From JAXGPP01 sp964436865 (GTDB lineage Bacteria > Planctomycetota > Planctomycetia > Pirellulales > Thermoguttaceae), in contig CAYTFK010000005.1 of NCBI GenBank assembly GCA_964436865.1, forward strand, positions 4,804 to 68,803: a stretch of DNA of 64,000 nt, written 5' to 3'. Below the pieces are notes generated by a model. The model was not told the DNA's origin, ran no database searches, and saw only the letters and a list, made by a program, of their open reading frames with translations. A program made the translations under genes and the position numbers. Positions within the stretch are counted from its first letter, which is position 1. Every line of letters starts with the position of its first letter. Shown piece after piece: positions 1 to 8,499 of this stretch.

Positions 1-317
1 ATGCCCGCGGCATTGGCGAGTTCACCGAGCCTTACGGAGTTCCCTACCGCTGCCTGATCCCCCGGGGCCAGCGCAATCTGCTCATCGCCTGCCGCGGCGC
101 GAGCTTCAGCAGCCTGGCCGCTTCGAGCTGCCGCCTCTCGCGAACGATGATGCAACTGGGGCAGGCGGCGGGAACGGCCGTGGCGATTGCGAAGCGCGAG
201 GGCATCGATTTGCCCGACGCCCCGCCGGAGCGGCTCCGGCAGGAAATGCGCCGGCAGCACGTCCAGCTTGAGCATCCCATGCCCGAAGAACTGCGGGCCT
301 GGGTGCGTGCCGAGTGA
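1..317 (+). CDS. FAD-dependent oxidoreductase, C-terminal fragment
   Basis: The gene runs in from before the window. The open frame is read from base 3 and ends at TGA 315-317, leaving 104 residues. The fragment contains PYRCLIPRG and NLLIACRGAS, followed by SSCRLSRTMMQLGQAAGTA. This Arg/Met-Gln-Gly-Gln-Ala stretch is typical of the C-terminal FAD-closing segment of the FAD_oxidored family (PF12831) that is common in planctomycetes. These proteins are often exported, but the N-terminus is missing, so location cannot be judged. The gene ends 28 bp before the convergent xdhC gene. The family call rests on recalled resemblance only; the substrate is unknown. Confidence 0.65.
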   Translation, partial: ARGIGEFTEPYGVPYRCLIPRGQRNLLIACRGASFSSLAASSCRLSRTMMQLGQAAGTAVAIAKREGIDLPDAPPERLRQEMRRQHVQLEHPMPEELRAWVRAE

Positions 318-345
318 TCACGGCGTAGAAGCCGTTTCTCAGCCG

Positions 346-1296
346 TCAGGAGTCCGCCGCCGGTACCTCGGTGGGCCCTTCCACCGCTTTGAACGCCTCG
401 CTGCGCCGCACCGCGACCAGTTCGGCGGCGATGCTGACGGCGATCTCCGGCACAGTTACCGCGCCAATTTTGAGCCCGATGGGCGAGTGGACGCGAGCGA
501 GCTTCTCGCGCGGCACGCCGAGTTGCTCGAGATCGTCGAAGATGAGCTTGACCTTTCGCCGGCTGCCGATCATGCCGAGATAGCGGGCGGGCGAACCAAT
601 GACCGCGTTGAGCGCCTGCTCGTCGTGGGCGTGGCCGCGTGTGACAATGACAACATAGGTGTTGGCGTCGATCGGCCAATCGCGCAGGCTCTCGGCGATA
701 TCGCCAGCGACGGCAGCACACCCGGCGGGAAGCCGGTCCGGCCCGAGCAGATCGGCACGGTCATCGATGACCACGACGCGAAAGTTGAGCCCGGCCGCCA
801 GGTTGGCCAGGGCCGCCCCGACATGTCCCGCGCCGGCGATGAGGAGTGTCGGCGTGGGCTCGATGTTCACCGAATACTGAAGGGTGCGGCCCTCATCTGC
901 CACGCGGAGCGGCAGCCGCGCCATCTGTTGCCGTTCGATTTGTTCGATCGCCGCGTGCACCTCTCCGAGTTCGGCGACGCGCTGAAAACAAACCACGGCA
1001 ATGTCCAGCCGGCCGCCGCAGATCAGGCCGTCGTCCCAGCCGTAGTCGTGGTTGAGCACGAAACTCAACAGCGATGAATCCCCCGCCTGGAGCAGCGCCA
1101 GCGCGCGGCGCCGAACCTCGGCCTCGACGCAGCCGCCGCCGATCGTCCCGATGCTGCGTCCGTCGGCTTCGAGGAGGAGCATGGCTCCAGCGGTTTGCGG
1201 CGTCGAGCCCCGCGTGCCGACCACGGTGCACAGCGCACAGGGGCGTCCCGCTTCGACGGCCGCGACAAGCGCCTGGAGCAGTTCTCGAGGATTCAT
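346..1296 (-). CDS. xdhC: XdhC/CoxI family molybdenum-enzyme maturation protein
   Basis: 316 aa. Proteins of this family bind molybdenum cofactor and help insert its sulfurated form into xanthine-dehydrogenase-family enzymes. The N-terminal XdhC_CoxI domain (about residues 10-80) shows TVVGTRGSTPQTAGAML and GTIGGGCVEAEV. The C-terminal Rossmann domain (about 150-300) starts with LLIAGAGHVGAALA and contains YLGMIGSRRKV and HSPIGLKIGAVTVPEIAVSI, all hallmark motifs. The length is normal for a two-domain XdhC. It is divergent from the molybdenum hydroxylase operon starting at 1639, its probable client. Cytoplasmic. The family is clear; the particular client is inferred from position. Confidence 0.93.
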   Translation of the reverse strand: MNPRELLQALVAAVEAGRPCALCTVVGTRGSTPQTAGAMLLLEADGRSIGTIGGGCVEAEVRRRALALLQAGDSSLLSFVLNHDYGWDDGLICGGRLDIAVVCFQRVAELGEVHAAIEQIERQQMARLPLRVADEGRTLQYSVNIEPTPTLLIAGAGHVGAALANLAAGLNFRVVVIDDRADLLGPDRLPAGCAAVAGDIAESLRDWPIDANTYVVIVTRGHAHDEQALNAVIGSPARYLGMIGSRRKVKLIFDDLEQLGVPREKLARVHSPIGLKIGAVTVPEIAVSIAAELVAVRRSEAFKAVEGPTEVPAADS

Positions 1297-1491
1297 GCGC
1301 GATTACCCGGCCGCCAGACTGTCCGAACCTACCTGTACTTCGCCGTGGCGGGCACCGTCTGTTTCTTGACCGGGCCGGCTCTGCCATGGCGCACTGCGTT
1401 AGTATACCCCGGTGATCGCTGCAAGCAAAAACTTGTGGATTTTGCGGCAGGTTTGCAGGGCGCCTCGCGCGAGGGATCGGGGCTCGCCGCG

Positions 1492-1519
1492 TTGACTCCT
1501 GATTTGCCCTCTCTAAAAT
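1492..1519 (+). promoter_or_regulatory. Candidate sigma70-type promoter of the molybdenum hydroxylase operon
   Basis: TTGACT (1492-1497), a 16-nt spacer and TAAAAT (1514-1519) match TTGACA/TATAAT at 5/6 positions each. The predicted start near 1526 leaves about 110 nt of leader before the GTG start at 1639. The rest of the 342-bp space between xdhC and the operon (1297-1638) shows no gene or other structure that I can recognise. Confidence 0.5.
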
Positions 1520-1638
1520 CTTTCGGCCTTCTTCCGCAGGAGGGTCTTGAGCCGTCCGGCGCGTGGCCGGCGGCGCGTCACGCGTAGAAACGCGTTCTTG
1601 TAACTGCCGGGCCCCGCTTCATCTGTCCGGAGGTGATT

Positions 1639-2274
1639 GTGCGAACTGACCCCCAACCCACACACAGCGGCTTTTCGCGCCGCAAGTTCCTCAAAGGACT
1701 GGGCGCGACCTCGGTGGCCGGTGGAATTCTCACCACCGCCGGCACGCCGGAAGCCGCGGAACAGGCGGCACCCGACCCCGCCGCGCCGGTCGGCCCGGGT
1801 GAGGTGACCATTACGCTCAATATCAACGGCGAGGACAAGACCGTATCGGTTGAGCCGCGAACGACGTTGCTGGATGCCTTGCGGAACCGCCTCGACCTGA
1901 CCGGTTCGAAAAAGGTCTGCGACCGCGGGACCTGCGGGGCGTGCACCGTGCTCCAGGATGGCCGGCCGGTGTACGCCTGCTCGATCCTGGCAATCGACGC
2001 TCGAGGCACGGCGATCACCACGATCGAAGGACTGGGCTCGCCCGAAAAGCTCAGCGCCGTTCACACCGCCTTCATTGAGAACGATGCCCAGCAATGCGGC
2101 TTCTGCACGCCGGGCTTTGTGGTGGCGACCACGGCGCTGTTGAACCACACCGCCGATCCCACGCCCGAGCAGGCGCAGGCCGCGCTGGGAGGAAACCTCT
2201 GCCGCTGCGGCACCTACGCGGGCATCAAGCAGGCGGTCCTCGACGCCGCCAAAGCGATGAAAGGAGGTGCGTGA
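1639..2274 (+). CDS. Molybdenum hydroxylase 2Fe-2S subunit, TAT-exported
   Basis: 211 aa; small iron-sulfur subunit of an aldehyde/xanthine-dehydrogenase-family enzyme. A twin-arginine leader (SRRKFLKGLG, Arg14-Arg15) suggests export of the folded complex, as for YagT/PaoA. After it comes a plant-type ferredoxin domain with Cys94, Cys99, Cys102 and Cys114 (CDRGTCGAC), then a helical domain with Cys153, Cys156, Cys188 and Cys190 (CGFC, CRCG). All eight ligands for two 2Fe-2S clusters are present. I chose GTG 1639 over in-frame GTG 1633 because GGAGG at 1629-1633 sits 5 nt before 1639 but overlaps 1633. The stop overlaps the ATG of the Mo subunit by one base, implying translational coupling. 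The substrate is not evident. Confidence 0.93.
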   Translation: MRTDPQPTHSGFSRRKFLKGLGATSVAGGILTTAGTPEAAEQAAPDPAAPVGPGEVTITLNINGEDKTVSVEPRTTLLDALRNRLDLTGSKKVCDRGTCGACTVLQDGRPVYACSILAIDARGTAITTIEGLGSPEKLSAVHTAFIENDAQQCGFCTPGFVVATTALLNHTADPTPEQAQAALGGNLCRCGTYAGIKQAVLDAAKAMKGGA

Positions 2275-4403
2275 TGGCCAACATCAACTGGCCTTCGCAG
2301 GAAAGCCGCCGACTGCTGGGCAAGCCGATCAACCGTCTTGACGGGCCGGTGAAGTGCACCGGCGCGGCGAAGTACGCCTACGACATCAAGCGACCGGGCA
2401 TGCTTTACGCCAAGATCCTCCATTCCCCGATCGCGGCCGGAGTGGTCAAGTCGATCGATACTTCGGCCGCCGAGAAGATGAAGGGCGTGGCCGCCGTCCA
2501 CCTCATGGCGCAACCGGGCGCCCAGATCAACTGGGCCGGCCAGGAGATCGCCGCCCTGGCGGCCGAGACCGAAGAGCTGGCGCGCGAGGCCCTCTCGCGC
2601 ATCAAGGTGGTTTACGAGCCGGGCACGCCGCAGATGGACGACACCGATCTATCCAAGGTGGAAGGGCGTGAACGGGTGCGGACCGAGGGTGATCCCGACA
2701 AGGCGTTTGCAGAGGCCGAGGCGACGATCGAAGGCCGTTACGGCACCGCCGTGATCACCCATTGCTGCCTGGAGGCCCACGGCCAAGTCTCTGAGTTCCG
2801 CGACGGAGCTCTGTACGTCTGGCCCTCGACCCAGGCTGTGTCGGGGTACGCCGGGCAGCTCACCGAGGCCGCGGGGCTGCAAGCGAACCAGATTCACGTC
2901 GATTGCCAGTACATGGGAGGCGGATTCGGTTCCAAGTTCGGCGCCGACTCATGGGGCGCTGCCTGCGTCGTGCTGGCCAAGAAAGCCGGGCGGCCGGTCA
3001 AGCTGATGCTCGACCGCGATCAGGAGCTGATGGTGGCCGGTCACCGCCCTTCGGCCTATGCCGACGTGAAGATCGCTGGCAAAGGGGGCAAGGTCACGGC
3101 TTGGGAATCGAAATGCTGGGGCTCGGGCGGTGTGGGCGGCTTTGGCGCTCCGCCGTTGCCCTACGTGTTCGAAATTCCCAACCGCCGCACGGGCTCGCAG
3201 GGGATCTCCGTGAATCGTGGGCCGGCACGCGCGTGGCGCGCGCCGGGACATCCGCAGGGCTGCCTGATCACGATGTCGGCGATGGACGATCTGGCCGCCA
3301 AGATGGGCGTCGATTCGCTGGAGTTCTTTCTGAACAATCTCGAGTTCACCAATCCTGAATTACGAGATGCCTATCGCGAAGAACTCCAGATTGCGGCCGA
3401 GATGATCGGCTACAAGGAGAAGGCCCATCCTCGGGGCGACCAGACCCCTGGCCCGGTCAAGCGGGGCCTGGGAGTCTCCATCCATACCTGGGGCGGCGCT
3501 GGGCATGCCAGCGCGTGCGATGTGACGATCAATCCCGACGGTTCCGTCGCAGTCAGCCTCGGCACCCAGGATCTGGGAGTGGGGACGCGGACCACGGTGG
3601 GAATCGTAGTTGCCGAAACCCTTGGCCTGCCGCTGGAGGCCGTTGAGGTCAACATCGGCCGCAATTCTTATCCGCCCTCGGGCGCGTCGGGCGGCAGCAC
3701 GACGATCGGCGGCGTGTCGTCGTCGTCACGGCGTGCGGCTGTCGCGGCCCTGAACGACCTCCTGGACCGAGTGGCCAAGGAGTTGGGCACCGAAGCCGAC
3801 AAGCTCGAAGCGGCCGACGGTACGATCCGCGAGATCGGCAATCCGGGCCGGTCGATGCCCTGGAAACGGGCGTGCGGACTGTTGGGGATGACCTCGATCA
3901 CCCAGCAGGGCAAGCACACCGCCGGCGCCCGCACGGAGCTCACCTCCAGCGGTGCGGGCGGTTGCCAGATCGCCGATGTCTCGGTCGACGTGGAGACCGG
4001 CATCGTGCGCATCAATGAGATCGTGGCGGTGCAGGATTGCGGTTTGATCGTCGATCTCAAGCTGGCCGAAAGCCAGGTCCTGGGTGCGCTGATCATGGGC
4101 GTGACTTACGCCCTGTTTGAAGAGAACGTTTACGATCGGCTCACCGGGCGGATGCTCAACCCGGATATGGAGTTCTACAAGCTGGCCGGATTGGGCGACG
4201 TGGGGAAGCTTCGCGTGCACATGATGACGACGAAATGGCATGACGACCGTGGTGTGATCGGCCTCGGCGAGCCACCGGTGATTTCACCGGGTGCGGCGAT
4301 CTCGAATGCCGTGGCCAACGCCATCGGCGTCCGCGTGGGCACGCTACCCTTGAGACCTGACAAAGTGCTGGCCGCCCTGGAGAAAGGAGGGACTCGCTCA
4401 TGA
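2274..4403 (+). CDS. Molybdenum hydroxylase, molybdopterin-binding large subunit
   Basis: 709 aa; catalytic subunit of an aldehyde/xanthine-dehydrogenase-family enzyme (YagR/PaoC-like). It hydroxylates aldehydes or N-heterocycles with water and passes electrons to the 2Fe-2S and FAD subunits. The N-terminal a/b-hammerhead domain (about 20-110) includes KCTGAAKYAYDI. The cofactor domains include QYMGGGFGSKFG, the usual Moco loop, and near the C-terminus GVIGLGEPPVISPGAAISNA, which holds the catalytic Glu of the family's GxGE motif. I set the start at ATG 2274: it overlaps the upstream stop by one base, matches family N-termini, and follows AAAGGAGG. There is no leader of its own, so it would be carried by the TAT leader of the small subunit. 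It overlaps the FAD subunit by 4 bp (ATGA). Confidence 0.93.
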   Translation: MANINWPSQESRRLLGKPINRLDGPVKCTGAAKYAYDIKRPGMLYAKILHSPIAAGVVKSIDTSAAEKMKGVAAVHLMAQPGAQINWAGQEIAALAAETEELAREALSRIKVVYEPGTPQMDDTDLSKVEGRERVRTEGDPDKAFAEAEATIEGRYGTAVITHCCLEAHGQVSEFRDGALYVWPSTQAVSGYAGQLTEAAGLQANQIHVDCQYMGGGFGSKFGADSWGAACVVLAKKAGRPVKLMLDRDQELMVAGHRPSAYADVKIAGKGGKVTAWESKCWGSGGVGGFGAPPLPYVFEIPNRRTGSQGISVNRGPARAWRAPGHPQGCLITMSAMDDLAAKMGVDSLEFFLNNLEFTNPELRDAYREELQIAAEMIGYKEKAHPRGDQTPGPVKRGLGVSIHTWGGAGHASACDVTINPDGSVAVSLGTQDLGVGTRTTVGIVVAETLGLPLEAVEVNIGRNSYPPSGASGGSTTIGGVSSSSRRAAVAALNDLLDRVAKELGTEADKLEAADGTIREIGNPGRSMPWKRACGLLGMTSITQQGKHTAGARTELTSSGAGGCQIADVSVDVETGIVRINEIVAVQDCGLIVDLKLAESQVLGALIMGVTYALFEENVYDRLTGRMLNPDMEFYKLAGLGDVGKLRVHMMTTKWHDDRGVIGLGEPPVISPGAAISNAVANAIGVRVGTLPLRPDKVLAALEKGGTRS

Positions 4404-5395
4404 ATCCGTTCCAATATGCCAGTCCCGTGAAGTTGGAAGATGCGGTTGGCCTGCTTGGCGACCGCTGGGGTGAGTCCGAAGTGCTCGCTGGCGGGACCGA
4501 CCTGGTCACATCGCTCAAGCAGCAGATCGTAGCGCCGAAGCGAGTGATCAGCTTGAAAGGAGTCGAAGGACTTGCGGGGATTGAAGTCTCGGCCGAGGAG
4601 GTGAAGATCGGCGCGATGACCACCCTGGCGGAGATCGCCGAAAATGCCGAGATGCGGAAACATTTTCCCTCGATCACGCATGCCATCGAGAGCATCGGCA
4701 GCCCGCAGATCATCAACATGGCGACGTTGGGCGGCAACCTCTGCCAGCGCCCGCGGTGCTGGTACTTCCGCCAGGGATTCGGGCTCTTGGGCCAACAGGA
4801 CGGCCAGTCGCTGATCCCGGGGGGCGAGAACCGCTACCACGCCATTTTTGGTAATCAGGGCCCGGCGTATTTTGTCAACCCGTCGAGTCTGGCCCCGTCG
4901 CTGGTGGCACTCGGGGCCACGCTCTCGATTGTGGGCCCGGGCGGGCAGACGCGGCAACTCGAGGTGGCGAAGTTCTATCGCGTCCCCCAGCGGGCCGATG
5001 AGCGCGAGTATGGCCTGCAATCAAACGAGGTCATCGCACAGGTGACCATTCCGCTGGCGGGCCTCGTCAACGCGACCTACAAGGTCCGCGAGCGGTGTGG
5101 CCTCGACTGGCCGCTGGTAACCGCCTCGGTGGCGCTCGACGATCCCGCGAAAGTAGGCCGCGCGAGTGTGGTGCTGGGCTTCGTCGCCCCCACTCCCTGG
5201 CCGGTACCAAAGGCCGCCGAGGTGTTGCAGGGCAAGCGGCTTGACGAGGCCCTCGCCGCGCAAGTCGGCGAAGTGGCCAGTCAGGGAGCGACCCCCTTGA
5301 GCCATAATGCGTACAAGGTTCCGCTGGTCAGAGCGGCCGTGAAGCGGGCGCTGTTGATCGCGGCCGGATTGATGGAGGCCCACGCCCATGTCTAA
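4400..5395 (+). CDS. Molybdenum hydroxylase FAD subunit, YagS-like, with degraded 4Fe-4S loop
   Basis: 331 aa; FAD-binding subunit passing electrons to an acceptor. The FAD motif AGGTDL lies at 30-35, TLGGNLCQRPRCWYF near 109-123, and a CO_dehyd_flav_C-type domain at the end. The insert after residue 113 matches the loop that in PaoB/YagS and 4-hydroxybenzoyl-CoA reductase carries a 4Fe-4S cluster. Here, however, only Cys115 and Cys120 remain. Positions matching the three later Cys ligands have been replaced (stretch 121-160: LLGQQDGQSLIP, YHAIFGNQGPAYF). The cluster is therefore probably absent. The gene overlaps the Mo subunit by 4 bp and the next small gene by 8 bp. The role as FAD subunit is firm; loss of the cluster is inferred from alignment by eye. 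Confidence 0.9.
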   Translation: MNPFQYASPVKLEDAVGLLGDRWGESEVLAGGTDLVTSLKQQIVAPKRVISLKGVEGLAGIEVSAEEVKIGAMTTLAEIAENAEMRKHFPSITHAIESIGSPQIINMATLGGNLCQRPRCWYFRQGFGLLGQQDGQSLIPGGENRYHAIFGNQGPAYFVNPSSLAPSLVALGATLSIVGPGGQTRQLEVAKFYRVPQRADEREYGLQSNEVIAQVTIPLAGLVNATYKVRERCGLDWPLVTASVALDDPAKVGRASVVLGFVAPTPWPVPKAAEVLQGKRLDEALAAQVGEVASQGATPLSHNAYKVPLVRAAVKRALLIAAGLMEAHAHV

Positions 5396-5597
5396 CGATC
5401 CCTGGCAGAACTTCAACAGCCGCCGCTGCAAGTATTTGCGGTCCAAAGAGATGTTTTACGACGACGGCACGCCGCTCGAACAGCGGTCAGGCAGCGGCAT
5501 CTTCTGGTGCACCCACACCCACAACTGTCTGGGGCCCGACGGTGTGATTGTCGGCGACGACGACTGCACCGCCGGACGCCGCTGCTTCGAGGCGTAG
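5388..5597 (+). CDS. Small Cys/His-rich protein at the end of the molybdenum hydroxylase operon
   Basis: 69 aa; no family recognised. It starts at ATG 5388, inside the last codons of the FAD subunit (8-bp overlap in a different frame), so it is very likely translated as the fourth gene of the operon. It holds five cysteines (14, 41, 47, 60, 66) and two histidines in a compact CTHTHNC block (41-47), and a C-terminal CTAGRRC. No signal peptide or membrane segment is visible. The spacing suggests bound metal (Zn or Fe-S), but that is inference. Because the FAD subunit lacks its usual 4Fe-4S ligands, this protein could be an extra subunit or an assembly factor. The coding call rests on the overlap and the conserved-looking metal-ligand layout. 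Confidence 0.65.
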   Translation: MSNDPWQNFNSRRCKYLRSKEMFYDDGTPLEQRSGSGIFWCTHTHNCLGPDGVIVGDDDCTAGRRCFEA

Positions 5598-5630
5598 CCA
5601 CTGGCCTGCCTCGGCAGAAAAGCTGACGCC

Positions 5631-5670
5631 TATAATTCCCGGCCGGCTGAGCCCCAGGCTCGGCCGGCTG
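5631..5670 (+). promoter_or_regulatory. Candidate -10 box and leader hairpin upstream of the DUF1326 gene
   Basis: A perfect TATAAT lies at 5631-5636 without a good -35 box. Just downstream is an inverted repeat, CCGGCTGAGCC then CCA then GGCTCGGCCGG (5643-5668 region), with one mismatch in the stem. It would lie at the very 5' end of the transcript. Confidence 0.3.
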
Positions 5671-5729
5671 GTGATGTCTGTGCAGCCAGCCTTTGCGGGA
5701 GACCGCAATGCCAGTTCGGAGGGTAAACA

Positions 5730-6413
5730 ATGCGTTTCAATAGTCTCGTCGGTGGATTCTGTGCTGTCATTGCCGTAGCCACATCGGCGTTTGCCGGCCC
5801 TGCTGCGAACATCAGCGGCGACTACGTGGAGATTCGCTCGTGCGATGTCTACACCGGTCCATGCTTCGCCAATGGTGAGATGAACCTCGCCGGTAGCGAG
5901 GCCATTCTGACGTGGTCGGTCCGGCAAGGGGGATGGGATGGAGTACCGCTCGCCGGGCTCAAGGTGGTGGCGGTTGTGAAGGCGGAGAATACGCTGGGCA
6001 ACGTGTCCCAGCAGCCCCAGGCAGGCCACGCGGTGCTGGTGATCGACTCGAAGGCCGATTCGCGACAACGCGACGCCCTGGTCAAATTCGCCCGGCACAT
6101 GGCCGGTTCCCTGGTGACCGAGGTTGCGAAGATTGAGCAGGCGCCGATCGAAGTGCAGATGAACCCCGGCACGTGCCACGAGAACGGCTGTTCGCTGGTG
6201 CGGGCGGAAGGGCTCGTCGAAGTCCAGACCCGGTGTCTGGGAGGCAAAGACCACGTCTGCGGCAACGAAGAACGCTATTACCCGCCTCTGACGAAAATCG
6301 ACCTGGCTCGCCCGGCGTATACCGAGGCCGGACTCTTCCAGGGGGACGGGTTGGGGATTACTTTCGATGAAGCCGACCGGCGGAGTGCCTACCTCGGCAC
6401 TTTTGCTCTGTAG
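5730..6413 (+). CDS. Secreted DUF1326 family protein
   Basis: 227 aa. The start is fixed by GGAGGG at 5718-5723, six bases before ATG 5730. A signal peptide covers about residues 1-22 (hydrophobic stretch, then AFAG). The body matches the DUF1326 pattern: ISGDYVEIRSCDVYTGPC near the start, then NGEMNLAGSEAILTWSV, with a second Cys pair at GTCHENGC. The biochemical role of DUF1326 is unknown. Expected in the periplasm. It is followed on the same strand by another secreted protein at 6540. Confidence 0.8.
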   Translation: MRFNSLVGGFCAVIAVATSAFAGPAANISGDYVEIRSCDVYTGPCFANGEMNLAGSEAILTWSVRQGGWDGVPLAGLKVVAVVKAENTLGNVSQQPQAGHAVLVIDSKADSRQRDALVKFARHMAGSLVTEVAKIEQAPIEVQMNPGTCHENGCSLVRAEGLVEVQTRCLGGKDHVCGNEERYYPPLTKIDLARPAYTEAGLFQGDGLGITFDEADRRSAYLGTFAL

Positions 6414-6484
6414 GCTTACCGGAGGGCTGGTCTGCAGCCCGCCTGTCGGGATACCGCCCTTGCCCGGCCTTTCAAAATACGTAC

Positions 6485-6504
6485 GGCGGGCCGCGCGGCC
6501 CGCC
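6485..6504. repeat. Perfect 20-bp GC-only palindrome
   Basis: GGCGGGCCGC is followed immediately by its exact reverse complement, between the DUF1326 gene and the next secreted protein. No T-run follows on the plus strand, so it is not a standard intrinsic terminator. It could be a REP-like element or an mRNA hairpin. Confidence 0.5.
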
Positions 6505-6539
6505 CTGCGATGCACTACCGGACTCGAGGATTTCGCACC

Positions 6540-7226
6540 ATGACGCGCTCGCTATCGATCTCGCTTATGGCCATCGCCTTTGCCGCCATCTGGATTGGGC
6601 AGGCGCAAGCATTGCCCGCGGCAACGCTTACTACCGCCGAGGCCGATCCGCCCACGGAACTGGCCGAGCCGATTCGCGCGGCGCTCGATTCGAAAGTGGT
6701 GCGACTGTCGGAAAACAACAAGCCGTTTTTCGAATTCTGGTTCCGCAAGGAACTGACGCTCCCCGCCGCGCCAAATGGCGATTTCGCGATGTCGGGGATA
6801 CCGGAGGGGACTGTGATCGGAGCAGTTCGAGTCAACGAAGAGCGCTTCGATTTCAAGGACGAGGAGATCCCGCCCGGCGTGTACGTGATGCGTTTCTGCC
6901 TGCAACCGGAGGACGGCAATCATCTGGGCGTGTCGCCCACCCGAACGTTCGTGCTGCTGATTCCGGCCGCCGAGGACCAGAGCCTGGAAGGCATCGAGGG
7001 GCACGATCCTGTGGTCGAAGCCAGTTCGACGGTGAACGCCGCCGCGCATCCGAGCAATCTCAACCTGCAACCGGCTAAGGAGAGCAGCGGCAAGTTCCCA
7101 CGGCTGGCCGAGCACAGCGACGGCGACCACAAGGTGCTCTACGTTCGCCTTCCCGTAAAGGTTGAAGGAGGCCAGTCGGTGGATCTCGACTTTGCCCTGG
7201 TCTACCAGGGCATGGGGCAGGTGTAA
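6540..7226 (+). CDS. Secreted protein of unknown function
   Basis: 228 aa, family not recognised. ATG 6540 was chosen over ATG 6510 because it gives a clean signal peptide (MTRSLSISLMAIAFAAIWIG, then QAQA and a likely cut before Leu) and has GAGGA about 10 nt upstream. The mature part is soluble, with an Ig/beta-sandwich-like pattern (EEIPPGVYVMRFCLQ, TRTFVLLIPA) and one cysteine. It follows the DUF1326 gene on the same strand and is convergent with the oxidoreductase gene ending at 7244. Possibly a periplasmic partner of the DUF1326 protein, on position only. Confidence 0.6.
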   Translation: MTRSLSISLMAIAFAAIWIGQAQALPAATLTTAEADPPTELAEPIRAALDSKVVRLSENNKPFFEFWFRKELTLPAAPNGDFAMSGIPEGTVIGAVRVNEERFDFKDEEIPPGVYVMRFCLQPEDGNHLGVSPTRTFVLLIPAAEDQSLEGIEGHDPVVEASSTVNAAAHPSNLNLQPAKESSGKFPRLAEHSDGDHKVLYVRLPVKVEGGQSVDLDFALVYQGMGQV

Positions 7227-7243
7227 GACGCGGTGAAATCGGC

Positions 7244-8341
7244 CTATTTCAGGCCGCCAACGCCGGCCTTGCGGGCCTTGAGCGGCGGGTCGCCGGCCAG
7301 GGGAAACGTGACCGGTTTGCCGCTCTCGGCTGCCTTGTAGATCCCGAGAATGACCTCCACGCTGCGTCGGCCTTCGGGGCCGTCGACGAGCGGTTGGCCC
7401 CCTTTCTGGATCGCCTTCACCACGTCGGCAAATTGCCGCGCGTGGCCATGGTGCCCAATCGCCGCCGGGTCGGCCGCACCGCCGCCGCCGCTCACGCGGC
7501 CCGCCATGCTCTCCTCAATCTTCTTGTCGCGAGCGGTCTTCTTGGCGAAGTCCCACTTCACAATATCTTCCTCTTCCATGACCGCCGAGCCCGCAGTGCC
7601 GTGAATCTCAATCCGCTTGAGGTAGCCGGGATAGATCGCCGTGCTCGCCTCGATCACTCCGAGCGCGCCATTGGCAAACCGCAGCGTGGCCACGGCGACA
7701 TCTTCCACGGCGATCCGCTCGTGCGCCAATAGACCGAACTGAGCGCGAATCTCGGCCACCGGCCCCATCAGCCAAGTGAGCAGGTCGACGCTGTGGATCG
7801 CCTGGTTCATCAGTGCGCCGCCGCCATCGAGTTCCCAGGTGCCGCGCCATGCGCCGCTGTCGTAGTAGGCTTGGGTGCGGTACCATTTCACATAGGCGTC
7901 GCCCACGGTGAGCCGGCCGAAGCGGCCGTCGTCAACTGCCCGTTTCAGTTCCTGGCTGGAATGGTGAAACCGCGAAGGGAAGATGGTCGAGACGACCACG
8001 CCCGCTTTCTTGCAGGCGTCGATGATTGCATCGCACCGCTTGAGCGTGACTTCCAGCGGCTTCTCGACGATCACGTGTTTGCCGGCCCGGGCGGCGGCCA
8101 CGGCCGGTTCCATATGCGCCCCGCTCGGCGTGCCGATGGTGACCACGTCGACCGCCTTGTCGGCCAGCAGGTCGTCGAGCTTGTGGTAGGCCCTGCAGCC
8201 CATCTCTTCAGCCAGGCGATCGGCCGCTTCGGGTCGGGAATCGTAGCAGGCCACGAGCTTTGCCCCCCGCACGTCCGCGATCGCCCGGGAGTGGAACTTG
8301 GAAATCATCCCGCAACCAATGATGCCGAAACCGGTGGCCAT
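7244..8341 (-). CDS. Gfo/Idh/MocA family NAD(P)-dependent oxidoreductase
   Basis: 365 aa, cytoplasmic (no leader). The N-terminal Rossmann domain starts with FGIIGCGMISKFHSRAI. The family EKP motif appears in HVIVEKPLEV near residue 93. The C-terminal GFO_IDH_MocA_C domain (about 130-340) contains GGGALMNQAIHSVDLLTWLMG, whose His is a usual catalytic or substrate contact. The family oxidises or reduces sugars, inositols and related polyols. The exact substrate cannot be read from sequence. The insert SGGGGAAD near residue 283 is low-complexity. Monocistronic, convergent with the preceding gene. Confidence 0.9.
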   Translation of the reverse strand: MATGFGIIGCGMISKFHSRAIADVRGAKLVACYDSRPEAADRLAEEMGCRAYHKLDDLLADKAVDVVTIGTPSGAHMEPAVAAARAGKHVIVEKPLEVTLKRCDAIIDACKKAGVVVSTIFPSRFHHSSQELKRAVDDGRFGRLTVGDAYVKWYRTQAYYDSGAWRGTWELDGGGALMNQAIHSVDLLTWLMGPVAEIRAQFGLLAHERIAVEDVAVATLRFANGALGVIEASTAIYPGYLKRIEIHGTAGSAVMEEEDIVKWDFAKKTARDKKIEESMAGRVSGGGGAADPAAIGHHGHARQFADVVKAIQKGGQPLVDGPEGRRSVEVILGIYKAAESGKPVTFPLAGDPPLKARKAGVGGLK

Positions 8342-8499
8342 GTGAGTCTCTCCTGATACAAGCGGCTGAGGCGCAGGCCCCGATTATAGGGAGCCCGGCG
8401 TCATAATTGAACCGTCTCGGACCCGATTCTGTTGGGAGCGCCCTGAGCCCCTGAGCCAGACGCGCGTTGATCAACCTCGTTGCACAGTTCGACGGAAGC

